A stretch of 64,000 nucleotides of DNA from Phaseolus vulgaris (taxonomy: Eukaryota > Streptophyta > Magnoliopsida > Fabales > Fabaceae), in the NCBI RefSeq assembly GCF_000499845.2, contig NC_023749.2, positions 35,723,843 to 35,787,842 on the forward strand, given 5' to 3'. The notes below the pieces were generated by a model. That model saw only the letters and a program-made list of their open reading frames with translations. It had not been told where the DNA came from and did not search any database. Position numbers and translations under genes: made by a program. Of this stretch, positions 58,801-64,000 are shown one piece after another (position 1 is the first letter of the stretch; each line of letters begins with the position of its first letter).

Positions 58801-60889
58801 AACATAATTTTTAAGATACTGAATGATGGATGGCCTAAAGGAAGTTGGTATAAGCAAATTTTTTTCTTTATTGGAGAGTTATTTCTAACATCAAAGATAA
58901 AGGAATTTGACTCTTAGTGCTACACATATTGTTAGCATCCTTTAGAAGGTACAAGTCCATTGACCTTCCCATTCCCTGATCTTGAAATTGGCAGGTTGTA
59001 GAATCAAAAAACACCAAACCTTCAGATTGGTGTATAAATCCATTGTAAGCTTGTGAACAAAAATCAAATTGGTAGAGAATTTGGACACATGCAAAACATC
59101 CTTCTGAATTAGATTTTGGTTTGTCATTATATCTCCTTGTTCAGCAATTGTAATGAAAGTTCCATCAGCATGTGCAATTTTTTGTTGCTTGGACAGTGTC
59201 TATAATATATAAACCCAATAGATCATTGAGTCATGTGGTCTATGGCTCTAAATCAACTACCCATACACCTTTAGAGGAATTAAAGGCATTGAGTAAGGAT
59301 ACTTGAGTCTACAGGTTTTGTTAATGTATTCAACAACCCCCTTAATTTTAGAATCTCCTTTGCACTGAACTTTGTGGTGGGCTGAGTTTTCTGAGTATCA
59401 GACATTTTTTAGGTTTGAAGTATGGCAATGCAGGCCTTGAGCGAATACAGTGGAAGAAAGAAAGGGTTGTGGTGTTGCAGCAATGCAGGCTGCATTGGAT
59501 GGATGAAAGAAAGGGGTGTGGTTTTACAGCAATGCAGTTTGCGCATTAGATTACACATGCTCCAGGCTCCCAAGGATCTTAGAGCGTTGATACCAAGTTA
59601 GAAAAACTGTTTCTAATATTTTTCAGAGGAGCAATTGCTCTTAAATAGAATACAAAGATTTAATAACTGAAAATCCTAATTTATAATGGATATAATCTAT
59701 CCCTACAATTCAGGATCAATTATCCTGTACACTAAATATAAGATATATTATCAGCCTATTAATCCTCCAAATTATGAAATGTAATTAAATCTCCTAATTA
59801 TGTAATTAAAACTGTACATGGAAATATTAAATGCAGCATAAATAAAGTGATTCTGACACTAGGCCTGAGAGGGTGTGTTGAGATATCACATCGATTAAAG
59901 ATATAACAAAATTATAATTTATAAGTGGATGTAAACCTTCGTCTTATCAAACAAAGATAACGTTATCGTCTACTTACAAAGAAAAATGTCTTTGTTACAT
60001 ACCAATATTATAGTAGTAAAAAACGAAGCAGAAAAATATCAAGGCACCGGAGAATTGTATGTTGTTTGCAATAAAAAGGGAACTACAAAAGGGAGGAAAC
60101 CTCCAATGGCCGAGAGCATAGCTCCTCTAACAGAAAAACAGATAATCCCCCCTATCTCCTCTGCCTCTTGAGACTAAATAATAAAAATATTGTTCCACTT
60201 CTAACCACCTCCCCAGTACTCATGCTACCTCAGCTTGAGGATTTCCCTTCTTTCTTTTGTGCACATACTTCTTCCATGCTCTTCATGGACCGATGGCTCT
60301 TTCAGCCCATAAACTTGTTGGGCTCCAACAGTCTTACTAATATCAACTTTGTGTCTGTAGGTATTTTCTGCAATTGCAGCGTCTGAGTCCACTCATTTAC
60401 AGATTGGCCTGGACTTGCTTTGGGCAATCAAGGATGAACTGGACCTTATGCCGTCACGGCAGTGTCTTGATTTTCTTTTGAGTGCTTGTGCCAATGCTAG
60501 AGATTTGAACAATGCTCGCTTGATTTGGAGAGAGTACGAAATTGCTGGGTTTCCTTACAATGTATTAAGTTACTTGCGGTAAGTTTTTATCTCCCTAACC
60601 CTTACAGTTTTTATATAGTTTTTATCTTTGGCTCATGGTTGTGGCTTTCAATTATTTCCATGGCTGTAGAATGTATCAGGCACTTTTGGCAGCAGGAGAT
60701 GGTAGCTCTGCAAGCTTAATTCTTAAGAAAATTCCACGAGACGATGCGGAGGTTTGTTCTGTCATAATAGCATGTCAGGAAACATACAGTGCCGTTGACT
60801 CTGTAGGAGAGAAGAAAAAGCCGGGAAAAAGTAAAGGAAGAGAGGGCAAAGACCTGAATACTAGTTCCAGTGATATGTGTAGTGTATGA
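26009..60889 (+). CDS. PPR protein, mitochondrial type, At4g04790/At4g21880-like (16 exons over 34.9 kb)
   Basis: Exons: 26009-26189, 26437-26490, 26636-27259, 28369-28548, 31262-31326, 36032-36139, 36649-36762, 38523-38618, 43997-44095, 44370-44489, 53219-53323, 56216-56380, 56456-56586, 56681-56759, 60361-60578, 60670-60889. They sum to 2,559 nt (852 codons plus stop), every junction is GT..AG, and phases agree throughout. The N-terminus ([19 protein letters not shown]) is Arg-rich and nearly free of acids, as in mitochondrial presequences. Degenerate P-type PPR helices follow, for example [17 protein letters not shown] and [15 protein letters not shown]. The C-terminus is Lys-rich. PPR proteins bind organellar RNA; the target here is unknown. 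Several introns are filled with transposons. The gene looks intact, but expression is unproven. Confidence 0.88.
26437..26490 (+). CDS. PPR gene exon 2
   Basis: A 54-bp exon ([18 protein letters not shown]) between TGCAG| and |GTAAGTG. Phase 1 to phase 1. Confidence 0.75.
26636..27259 (+). CDS. PPR gene exon 3
   Basis: The largest exon (624 bp), with acceptor TTTTGCAG| and donor ACGAG|GTTGGT. It encodes the basic [10 protein letters not shown] segment and PPR helices including [10 protein letters not shown] and [15 protein letters not shown]. Confidence 0.88.
27500..27720 (-). mobile_element. Ty1/copia RNase H fragment in PPR intron 3
   Basis: The minus strand reads [13 protein letters not shown], then [20 protein letters not shown] and QIADIFTK, the typical C-terminal end of copia pol. 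The rest of intron 3 (27260-28368) shows no other feature. Confidence 0.7.
28369..28548 (+). CDS. PPR gene exon 4
   Basis: Encodes [19 protein letters not shown] and following helices, with donor CGTG|GTATGA. An in-frame acceptor 33 bp upstream (exon start 28336) would add eleven residues. I prefer 28369 because homologues, as I recall them, join Leu-Arg almost directly to a Tyr-Leu-x-Ala-Leu-Cys-Glu motif. Confidence 0.78.
28755..30835 (-). mobile_element. Ty1/copia relic in PPR intron 4
   Basis: The minus strand shows protease (GVWILD at about 30255), an integrase piece ([10 protein letters not shown], about 29515), and the RNase H end ([17 protein letters not shown], about 29275; then HIKVD). 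Parts of integrase and RT are missing. A polypurine-like tract and TGTTAAAATC at about 28944 mark one LTR start. TTGGTACCAGAGC at about 30630-30645 looks like an initiator-Met primer site, followed by a second LTR from 30652. Outer LTR borders are uncertain. A solo LTR (29562-29875) sits inside. Confidence 0.65.
29562..29875 (+). mobile_element. Solo LTR, Reina-like family, with CATTA target duplication
   Basis: A 314-bp sequence from TGTTAGGCAGG to ACCTAACA, flanked on both sides by CATTA (29557-29561 and 29876-29880). It is a diverged relative of the LTRs at 44919 and 49697 and shares GGTCTTTAAATAAAGACC with the left one. It is nested in the copia relic. Confidence 0.85.
31262..31326 (+). 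CDS. PPR gene exon 5
   Basis: A 65-bp exon (..[17 protein letters not shown]) with donor GTGAGG. The acceptor lies in a 12-bp tandem repeat, so starts 31262 and 31274 are both possible and both in frame. Confidence 0.78.
31500..31530. repeat. TA microsatellite in PPR intron 5
   Basis: A short (TA)n tract after a GC-richer stretch. Nothing else is seen in 31540-32130 apart from AT-rich DNA. Confidence 0.7.
32135..34880 (+). mobile_element. Ty1/copia relics in PPR intron 5
   Basis: A plus-strand gag piece ([17 protein letters not shown], about 32840) and an RT piece ([45 protein letters not shown]; 34600-34800) are recognisable. At 32135-32350 a gag zinc-knuckle remnant (CPNFC..GHVEHEC) lies on the opposite strand, so at least two fragments or a rearrangement are involved. 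All frames are broken and no LTR pair was found. Confidence 0.65.
34915..35155 (-). mobile_element. TRIM-like miniature LTR element, rearranged
   Basis: An LTR end (GATGTGGGATCTCCAACA, to 34962), a short internal part, and an initiator-Met primer site in reverse complement (GACTCTGATACCA, to 35089) are followed by an LTR start. That LTR then switches to the opposite orientation (TTAGGTTTAAAGTTCACTTC, about 35130). The family also occurs at 52856-52975 and 56943-59950. Confidence 0.6.
35280..35670 (+). pseudogene. Possible LINE-type RNase H remnant
   Basis: Peptide pieces such as [20 protein letters not shown] resemble the RNase-H-like domain that ends many plant LINE or non-LTR proteins. Stops and frame changes are frequent and the rest of the element is not seen. 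Confidence 0.35.
36032..36139 (+). CDS. PPR gene exon 6
   Basis: A 108-bp exon encoding [12 protein letters not shown] and [15 protein letters not shown], with acceptor TTTTGAAG| and donor |GTATAC. Phase 0. Confidence 0.82.
36649..36762 (+). CDS. PPR gene exon 7
   Basis: A 114-bp exon encoding [18 protein letters not shown], with acceptor ATGCAG| and donor |GTATAT. Phase 0. Confidence 0.85.
36763..38522. other. PPR intron 7, AT-rich
   Basis: No transposon domain or LTR recognised. AT-rich DNA with short unrelated open frames. Confidence 0.45.
38523..38618 (+). CDS. PPR gene exon 8
   Basis: A 96-bp exon too short for ORF calling, found by frame continuity ([20 protein letters not shown]). 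Acceptor AATGAAG|, donor AAAGAT|GTAAGT. It fills the family's expected segment between exons 7 and 9. A copia LTR begins 39 bp after the donor. Confidence 0.8.
38658..38859 (+). repeat. Left LTR of the intron 8 copia relic
   Basis: A 202-bp repeat related to 43038-43169. Its start is 39 bp after the exon 8 donor site. Confidence 0.75.
43038..43169 (+). repeat. Right LTR of the intron 8 copia relic
   Basis: Same ends as the left LTR but about 70 bp shorter in the middle. A TTTAGGAGGTG polypurine tract precedes it. Confidence 0.75.
43828..43873. repeat. Compound microsatellite (CT)n(AT)n
   Basis: CT repeats run directly into AT repeats just upstream of exon 9. The remainder of 43170-43996 shows no other feature. 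Confidence 0.9.
43997..44095 (+). CDS. PPR gene exon 9
   Basis: A 99-bp exon encoding [16 protein letters not shown] and [15 protein letters not shown], with acceptor ATGCAG| and donor |GTGACA. Phase 0. Confidence 0.85.
44370..44489 (+). CDS. PPR gene exon 10
   Basis: A 120-bp exon encoding [18 protein letters not shown] and [14 protein letters not shown], a clear PPR unit. Acceptor TTTGTAG|, donor |GTACAT. Confidence 0.85.
44919..45230 (+). repeat. 5' LTR of the Reina-like element
   Basis: 312 bp. It contains the palindrome GGTCTTTAAATAAAGACC (about 45024-45041), whose centre could act as a TATA-like box. This is missing in part from the 3' LTR. Confidence 0.9.
45287..46510 (+). pseudogene. 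gag and protease start of the Reina-like element
   Basis: ATG at 45287 ([16 protein letters not shown]) fits the first methionine after the leader. The N-terminal third is charged and probably coiled coil. The gag core holds [19 protein letters not shown] at 46061-46063 interrupts the frame. Beyond it lie a CCHC-type knuckle ([14 protein letters not shown], about 46249) and the start of protease (VLIDSGASV, about 46475), where the frame ends at 46510. Confidence 0.82.
46511..47850 (+). pseudogene. Protease end and reverse transcriptase of the Reina-like element
   Basis: Frames change repeatedly. Recognisable parts are [18 protein letters not shown] (about 46652), the polyprotein linker with [10 protein letters not shown] (about 46985), and RT with [13 protein letters not shown] (about 47337) and catalytic [10 protein letters not shown] (about 47427). 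Between about 47100 and 47270 RT has stops and lacks residues. The segment 47735-47805 does not resemble RT or RNase H (see findings). Confidence 0.8.
47803..48420 (+). CDS. RNase H of the Reina-like element
   Basis: An open stretch of about 200 codons without a true start. It contains [14 protein letters not shown] (first catalytic Asp), [15 protein letters not shown] (Glu), [12 protein letters not shown] (Asp) and VADTLSRR. It ends in a frame shift near 48390 at the border to integrase. Confidence 0.82.
   Translation: MSHLKMPDFSQAFCIECDASGTGLGAMLSQKKQPIAFFSKALVESSLTKSVYEKELMALVLAIQHWRPYLIGRRFTVYTDQKSLRYLLEQRITTQNQQNWLAKLMGYDFDIVYKPGAANRVADTLSRRLEEEEERVKEINILSKPYWRDIELVEEENVQDPTLKKIMEDLKSDPESHGNYTLENGRLHYKGRMVLSASSSWIPSY
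48402..49709 (+). CDS. Integrase with chromodomain of the Reina-like element
   Basis: About 435 codons, open throughout, without its own ATG because of the upstream shift. The zinc finger is [18 protein letters not shown]. The catalytic acids are in [16 protein letters not shown] and [14 protein letters not shown] module ([10 protein letters not shown]) and a C-terminal chromodomain follow ([26 protein letters not shown]; about residues 385-425). In chromoviruses this domain guides integration to chromatin marks. The frame crosses into the 3' LTR start at 49697. Confidence 0.88.
   Translation: MDTKLLEEYHTTLLGGHLGVFHTYKRIGQSLYWMNMKKSVTDYIHACAVCQQSKYQACSPQGLLQPLPIPKTVWEEISMDFIVRLPKSRGKDAVLVVVDRLSKYGHFIALKHPYSARSIAEVFVKEIVRLHGIPTSIVSDRDSTFLSLFWKELFKLQGTTLKMRTAYHPETDGQTEVVNRTLETYLRCFSSEQPNVWATLLPWAEYCYNTSFHGATKCTPSEVVYGRPPPSLARFIPGETMVEAMEQDLMNRDEALSQLKFHMERAQDLMSKYANRHRRPSPIKVGDMVYLKIRPHRQLSMPNRLHPKLTAKYYGPFQVEVAVGKVAFRLQLPETARIHPVFHVSQLKLAIGTQEVQPELPRELQGPAEELHPTEILDRRRLFTQGAYIPQLLIKWNKGERDTGTWEDVTTIKEQFSEFNLEDKVAVSEGSNVRT
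49697..49993 (+). repeat. 3' LTR of the Reina-like element
   Basis: 297 bp. It lacks 14 bases of the palindrome present in the 5' LTR, plus one T elsewhere. Otherwise it is about 97-98% identical by eye. Confidence 0.9.
49994..52850. other. Remainder of PPR intron 10
   Basis: AT-rich DNA. At about 51740-51970 related short blocks (TTGCTTAGCGAAA, TTGCTTAGTGAATTC, CTTAGCAAAAG) recur every 50-60 bp, possibly an old LTR interior. No coding domain recognised. Confidence 0.4.
52856..52975 (-). mobile_element. TRIM-like solo LTR with AAAGT target duplication
   Basis: A 120-bp sequence that reads TGTTGGAGATCCCACATCG.. on the minus strand and ends ..CTTCTTAATA. AAAGT flanks it on both sides (52851-52855 and 52976-52980). 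It belongs to the same family as 34915-35155 and 56943-57058. Confidence 0.82.
53219..53323 (+). CDS. PPR gene exon 11
   Basis: A 105-bp exon encoding [18 protein letters not shown] and a following helix. Acceptor TTTTGTAG|, donor |GTATGG. It is separated from exon 10 by 8.7 kb holding a gypsy element. Confidence 0.85.
53690..55330 (+). mobile_element. Ty1/copia 3' part in PPR intron 11
   Basis: From about 54500 to 55060 the plus strand encodes the RT/RNase H end: [78 protein letters not shown] (about 55149) is a polypurine tract, followed by a probable LTR start up to about 55330. The 5' part and any left LTR are not recognised. Confidence 0.7.
55957..56130 (-). mobile_element. CRM-type LTR/polyprotein-tail fragment next to exon 12
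   Basis: The minus strand reads [18 protein letters not shown] then [15 protein letters not shown]. This parallels the polyprotein tail that runs into the LTR of the element at 10198-17932 (GPLTRSMAK.. [13 protein letters not shown]). Only this fragment is present and its right limit is uncertain. Confidence 0.65.
56216..56380 (+). CDS. PPR gene exon 12
   Basis: A 165-bp exon encoding [19 protein letters not shown] and [17 protein letters not shown]. Acceptor TTGCAG|, donor |GTAAGG. Confidence 0.85.
56456..56586 (+). CDS. PPR gene exon 13
   Basis: A 131-bp exon encoding [19 protein letters not shown] and [19 protein letters not shown]. It ends in phase 2 at TTGAG|GTTAG. Confidence 0.83.
56681..56759 (+). 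CDS. PPR gene exon 14
   Basis: A 79-bp exon encoding [19 protein letters not shown]. The acceptor is GGTTCAG| and the donor is GATGCA|GTGAGT, which keeps phase 0. Confidence 0.82.
57165..57417 (-). repeat. 3' LTR of the intron 14 copia element
   Basis: 253 bp, matching 59608-59858 with scattered differences. Confidence 0.82.
58249..58410 (-). repeat. 81-bp tandem duplication in copia integrase
   Basis: 58249-58329 and 58330-58410 are nearly identical. The length is a multiple of three, so the frame is kept. Confidence 0.88.
59608..59858 (-). repeat. 5' LTR of the intron 14 copia element
   Basis: 251 bp, partner of 57165-57417. The primer site lies just to its left on the plus-strand map. 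Confidence 0.82.
60361..60578 (+). CDS. PPR gene exon 15
   Basis: A 218-bp exon encoding [20 protein letters not shown] and [17 protein letters not shown]. Acceptor TCTGTAG|, donor TTGCG|GTAAGT. Confidence 0.85.
60670..60889 (+). CDS. PPR gene exon 16 (terminal)
   Basis: Starts after GGCTGTAG|, encodes [18 protein letters not shown] and a Lys-rich tail ([15 protein letters not shown]), and ends at TGA 60887-60889. Confidence 0.85.
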
Positions 60890-63800
60890 TAGAGGTAGGG
60901 GATGCCTAAATTTTTGTGTTGCTTTAGAAATGTTCTTCCGAAGAGTGATGTATCCATTTCATTCTTATTATATATCCTACTATGCCTCCTTCACAGTGAA
61001 GATATGATTTGATCTTAATAATTAGGGATATTCTTCATTATTAGCCATTATTAGATTTCATCATATTGTATTTTGAATGATTATAAACAAAAGATATATG
61101 TTTACTTTCATATTATTAGAACTCATCATCTTAACAAAATTACTATATGTAATTCATTCACATGTTTCCAATACCATGCTTGGCCTGCCGAAGGTAGTAA
61201 AGATTCTGTGAAGTTAGAGATGATTATAATTGGATAATTACTTCTTTATCAAATTTGAACCTGCACCTCATTTCTTTTGAAATGACAAAAACTAATGTTG
61301 TCAATGTAAATTATTATTATTATAAATGTTTATTGTTGTTTCTTCTGTATTTTCTTATTATTAATTGTATTTAATTTTATCATTTTGTTATAATTTTAAT
61401 TGTTTCTCTTTATAATTAATAATGTCATTTATGAAATTTTAGAGAAAAACATTTAATAATTTTATGTTTCAAGTCTGTAATTTTATGATAAAAATTGTCT
61501 ATAATTTCTCTGTGAGAAAAGTAGTGTATTATGTGGGTTTGAGATTTAAGAAGTATTTTGTGGACGATTATTTAATTAAGAAGATTTTACGAAAGATCTT
61601 AGTTAGTCAAGAAGTAGATGAAAATACTTTAATTAAAAAATTCACTTAAAATAATGATTTTTCAAAAAGAAAATTATAATATGAATTATTTTGTTAAATA
61701 ATTATGTGAATTATGAATTTTTTAATTTAAATATATTTAATTCTGTTTTGTTTGATTTTTTATTCATCCGTATTTTTATAGTTTATAATTGAAGGAATAT
61801 GTAAGCTCTATAGGCGGAAGTTGAATAAAGTTTGAAAAGTCCTTAAACCATAGAAAGATCCATAATAACACACTTATCTTGTTAAATAATTATATATATA
61901 TATATATGTGTGTATATAAATTAGTTAAAAATAGTATAATCTTTATGCTATTGTCATGTTTATATATTTATATCTTGCGTTGTATCTTTACACTTCCTAT
62001 TAAAGTTAATATTAAAACCTTATTTCCCTTCCTTCTCATATGGCATCGGCATCGTCTTTTGTTTCATTATTATCATGCTATCTAAAATCATATTTATGAT
62101 TGGGAGTTGTTGTAATGTGGTTCAATTTTAGTATGGGTTTGAGATCATGTTTGCAATCTGACCCCATTTGTATCCTTTTTCCTTTTTTTTCACCGTTCCA
62201 CTTCTCACATGACTTGTTATGTCCCATTATGTATAACCCTTCTTCTTTGTTTATGTTTTAGATTTGGTCTTGTTTTGTTTTTTATTTCCATATTCTTTAT
62301 TATTCTACGTGTAATTAAATATGACCAGTGAAATGGAGGACTTTCTACATTCCATTAGTATATTTGATTTTGTAAAATAATTTCAAAAGTTCATTGTTAC
62401 TAAGTCACATGTCATGTTGATATAAATAAGGATAGGCAAAACTTGTTGAGAATAGAGAAGAAGAGACAAAAGGAATAAATATAAGAAGCAAGCATGACAA
62501 GAAAGAATAAAGAAGAAGGAATAAAAGGAAGATTTTAACATGTTATAATCATATGCTTAGGTGAGTTAGCTTTGGATTAGTAAAGGTAACTCAAATTTAG
62601 TATCTCTTCCATGAAACTCATGCTTCCACCAATGGTTGTTGAAAATCAACGGAGTTTCTCTTTTCCATACTTCCTTGAGTTGATCAAGATTCTTCCATTC
62701 TTTTAAAGTTCACATCACATGTCTACTTCATCCTTATGAACTTTGTTGAAGGAAACTATCATGCATCAAAATCATTGGCTAAAAGGATGGAAGGAGACTC
62801 TATATTTGAATAGTAAAAAACTAGAATTTTCTTTTTTTCATTGTTTTGTACAAATTGTATTGTTGTAGTTTTTCTTGTATTTTTTTTTTGTAGGATTTTG
62901 TAGAGGTATAACTGGACTTCCTTTGTACCATAATTGGGCCTTGACTAGGGCTAGAAATATTAGCCAAGAACCATAAGGCACGGTCAAAATTCGACCAACA
63001 CATGAAAAAGAGAGCTTGAATCATGGAAGTCCCACATCACATGGGAGAGGTTAAAAATAGTGCAATTTGAGATGTTTATCTTCTACCTCTTTAATTAAGA
63101 AAACAAGAGATTGAATTCCAATTAAAGAAAATAATTGAATTCTAAATATGTATTAAAAAAAAATTCCTTAACAAAATCTAGAATTAAAAAAGATTAGATT
63201 GTTTAACACACACTGTGATAGAGATTTTAAAAATAAAACTTTATTGAACATAAACCTCAATTTATTGTGAAATCACAAGAGAATAAACTCAAAAAAGTTT
63301 AGTCCTCCATATAAAGGTAAAATGAAATAATTATAACGAAGAAAATAAGGAAAATAAGAAAACTTCATTATTTCTCCTTGAAACTTGTATCTTTTTATAG
63401 GTTTCTTTGTTCTAAGTATATTGAAAAAAGATTTTGTCTCAGATATTGCTCACATATTCTCAGTTTCCAAATTTTTGGAATTATCGGATTTTGTTTCCAG
63501 TTTTATCGTGAATTATGTTTGTTTATATTTTTGCAAATGATTTGCTTTTAATTTTGTTTATGAGATATTGTGGATTTTATTATGTTATTCTACTCAAATT
63601 TCATTTTTCATTTTGATTTGGAGAAGAAACTTAGACTTTCGCTTGATCAGGCTTGCTTGTAGCAGTAAATGCTTCCTTCATATCATTTACTCCATGTAAC
63701 CACTAGATCGTATTCTAAACAATATTATACCATGTACTATAACTAAAAATGTAAAATTAATTTTTTAAATGGTTATGTTAAAAATAAACCCAATTAGATG

Positions 63801-63939
63801 AATTATGTCTAAAATAGTTGATTTATACATAATTTTAATCTAGGACAACTATGATTAAAGATTCTAAGTGTGAGTAAAATTATACTCCTCAACACATTTT
63901 TTACTAGTGTTATTACTTTATATATGATATTATTCACCT
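60890..63939. other. AT-rich intergenic DNA downstream of the PPR gene
   Basis: The first few hundred bases are presumably the PPR 3' UTR, but no clear poly(A) signal stands out. A TA/TG microsatellite lies at about 61889-61914. I recognise no coding region, although CCCACATCACATGGGAGAGG (about 63031) resembles LTR-type sequence. Confidence 0.5.
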
Positions 63940-64000
63940 CACTACAAAAAATCATTAAATAAAGTTAATTTAAAAAAAAAAAATAATTAGTCACTATATT
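63940..64000 (+). repeat. Terminal inverted repeat of a second MULE, cut by the window edge
   Basis: CACTACAAAAAATCATTAAA and the following bases through AATAATTAGTCACTATATT align with 18832-18893. The element continues beyond the window. Confidence 0.75.

Larger units (their letters stand above)
57165..59858 (-). mobile_element. Ty1/copia element, deleted, inside the TRIM
   Basis: LTRs 57165-57417 and 59608-59858 (about 250 bp, TGTTT..TGACA on the plus strand). Minus-strand CTTGGTATCAACGCTC beside the right LTR is the initiator-Met primer site. Minus-strand pol pieces are an integrase with [15 protein letters not shown] and [15 protein letters not shown] (about 58580-58680), the RT end with [16 protein letters not shown] (about 58040), and RNase H. 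Most of gag and RT is missing. Confidence 0.82.
56943..59950 (+). mobile_element. TRIM-like element split by a copia insertion (PPR intron 14)
   Basis: The left LTR (56943-57058, TGTTGAAG..CTAAGA) is followed by a degenerate initiator-Met primer site, TAGTATCAAAGTC. The right LTR starts at 59876 (TGTTGAGATATCACATCG) after a purine-rich TGAGAGGGTG. It is a diverged match to the first 75 bp of the left. The copia element 57165-59858 lies in the internal region. Confidence 0.68.

Noticed and set aside
62540..63060. Possible gene in the right flank
   Set aside because: Frames are short, AT-rich and without domains. The region looks like old repeat DNA.
1..64000. tRNA, rRNA, CRISPR or bacterial-type operons
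   Set aside because: No such structure was recognised. Splice signals, LTRs and PPR/NDR1 genes show plant nuclear DNA.

Overview
This is plant nuclear DNA, most likely from a legume close to Phaseolus or Vigna. The evidence is AT-rich intergenic DNA, plant splice signals (GT..AG with pyrimidine tracts), several classes of plant LTR retrotransposon, and a short LTR repeat family ending in an initiator-Met primer site that I associate with legumes. The species call rests on recognition and was not searched. I see no rRNA, tRNA or CRISPR.

Left third (1-22,400) is a transposon cluster. It holds a 9.3-kb Ty3/gypsy element of the Tat type (572-9883, + strand, LTRs about 6% diverged, coding region full of stops, 149-bp tandem repeats behind pol). 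Next is a young 7.7-kb minus-strand chromovirus resembling the CRM (centromeric retrotransposon) clade (10198-17932, 704-bp LTRs with four differences by eye), flanked by an unusual 147-bp direct duplication. Then comes a decayed Mutator-like DNA transposon (18832-22342), itself carrying an LTR-like insertion.

The middle holds two host genes in divergent orientation. An intact single-exon NDR1-like gene lies on the minus strand (23756-24382). A mitochondrial-type pentatricopeptide-repeat (PPR) gene resembling Arabidopsis At4g04790/At4g21880 lies on the plus strand.

The PPR gene occupies 26009-60889. Sixteen exons sum to 2,559 nt (852 codons plus stop), and every junction keeps the reading frame. 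About 93% of the locus is intron. The introns hold a Reina-type gypsy element (44919-49993), several Ty1/copia relics on both strands, a solo LTR with a perfect CATTA duplication, a TRIM-like solo LTR with a perfect AAAGT duplication, a second TRIM split by a copia element, and a CRM-type LTR fragment about 85 bp from a 3' splice site. The reading frame has survived all of these insertions.

The right end (60890-64000) is AT-rich intergenic DNA. In its last 61 bp the terminal repeat of a second Mutator-like transposon, of the same family as the one at 18832, enters the window. I found no new enzymatic or defence system. The most unusual signals are the 147-bp target duplication, the Tat-internal satellite-like array, the TRIM/copia nest, the templated patch in the Reina pol gene, and the exceptionally expanded PPR gene.
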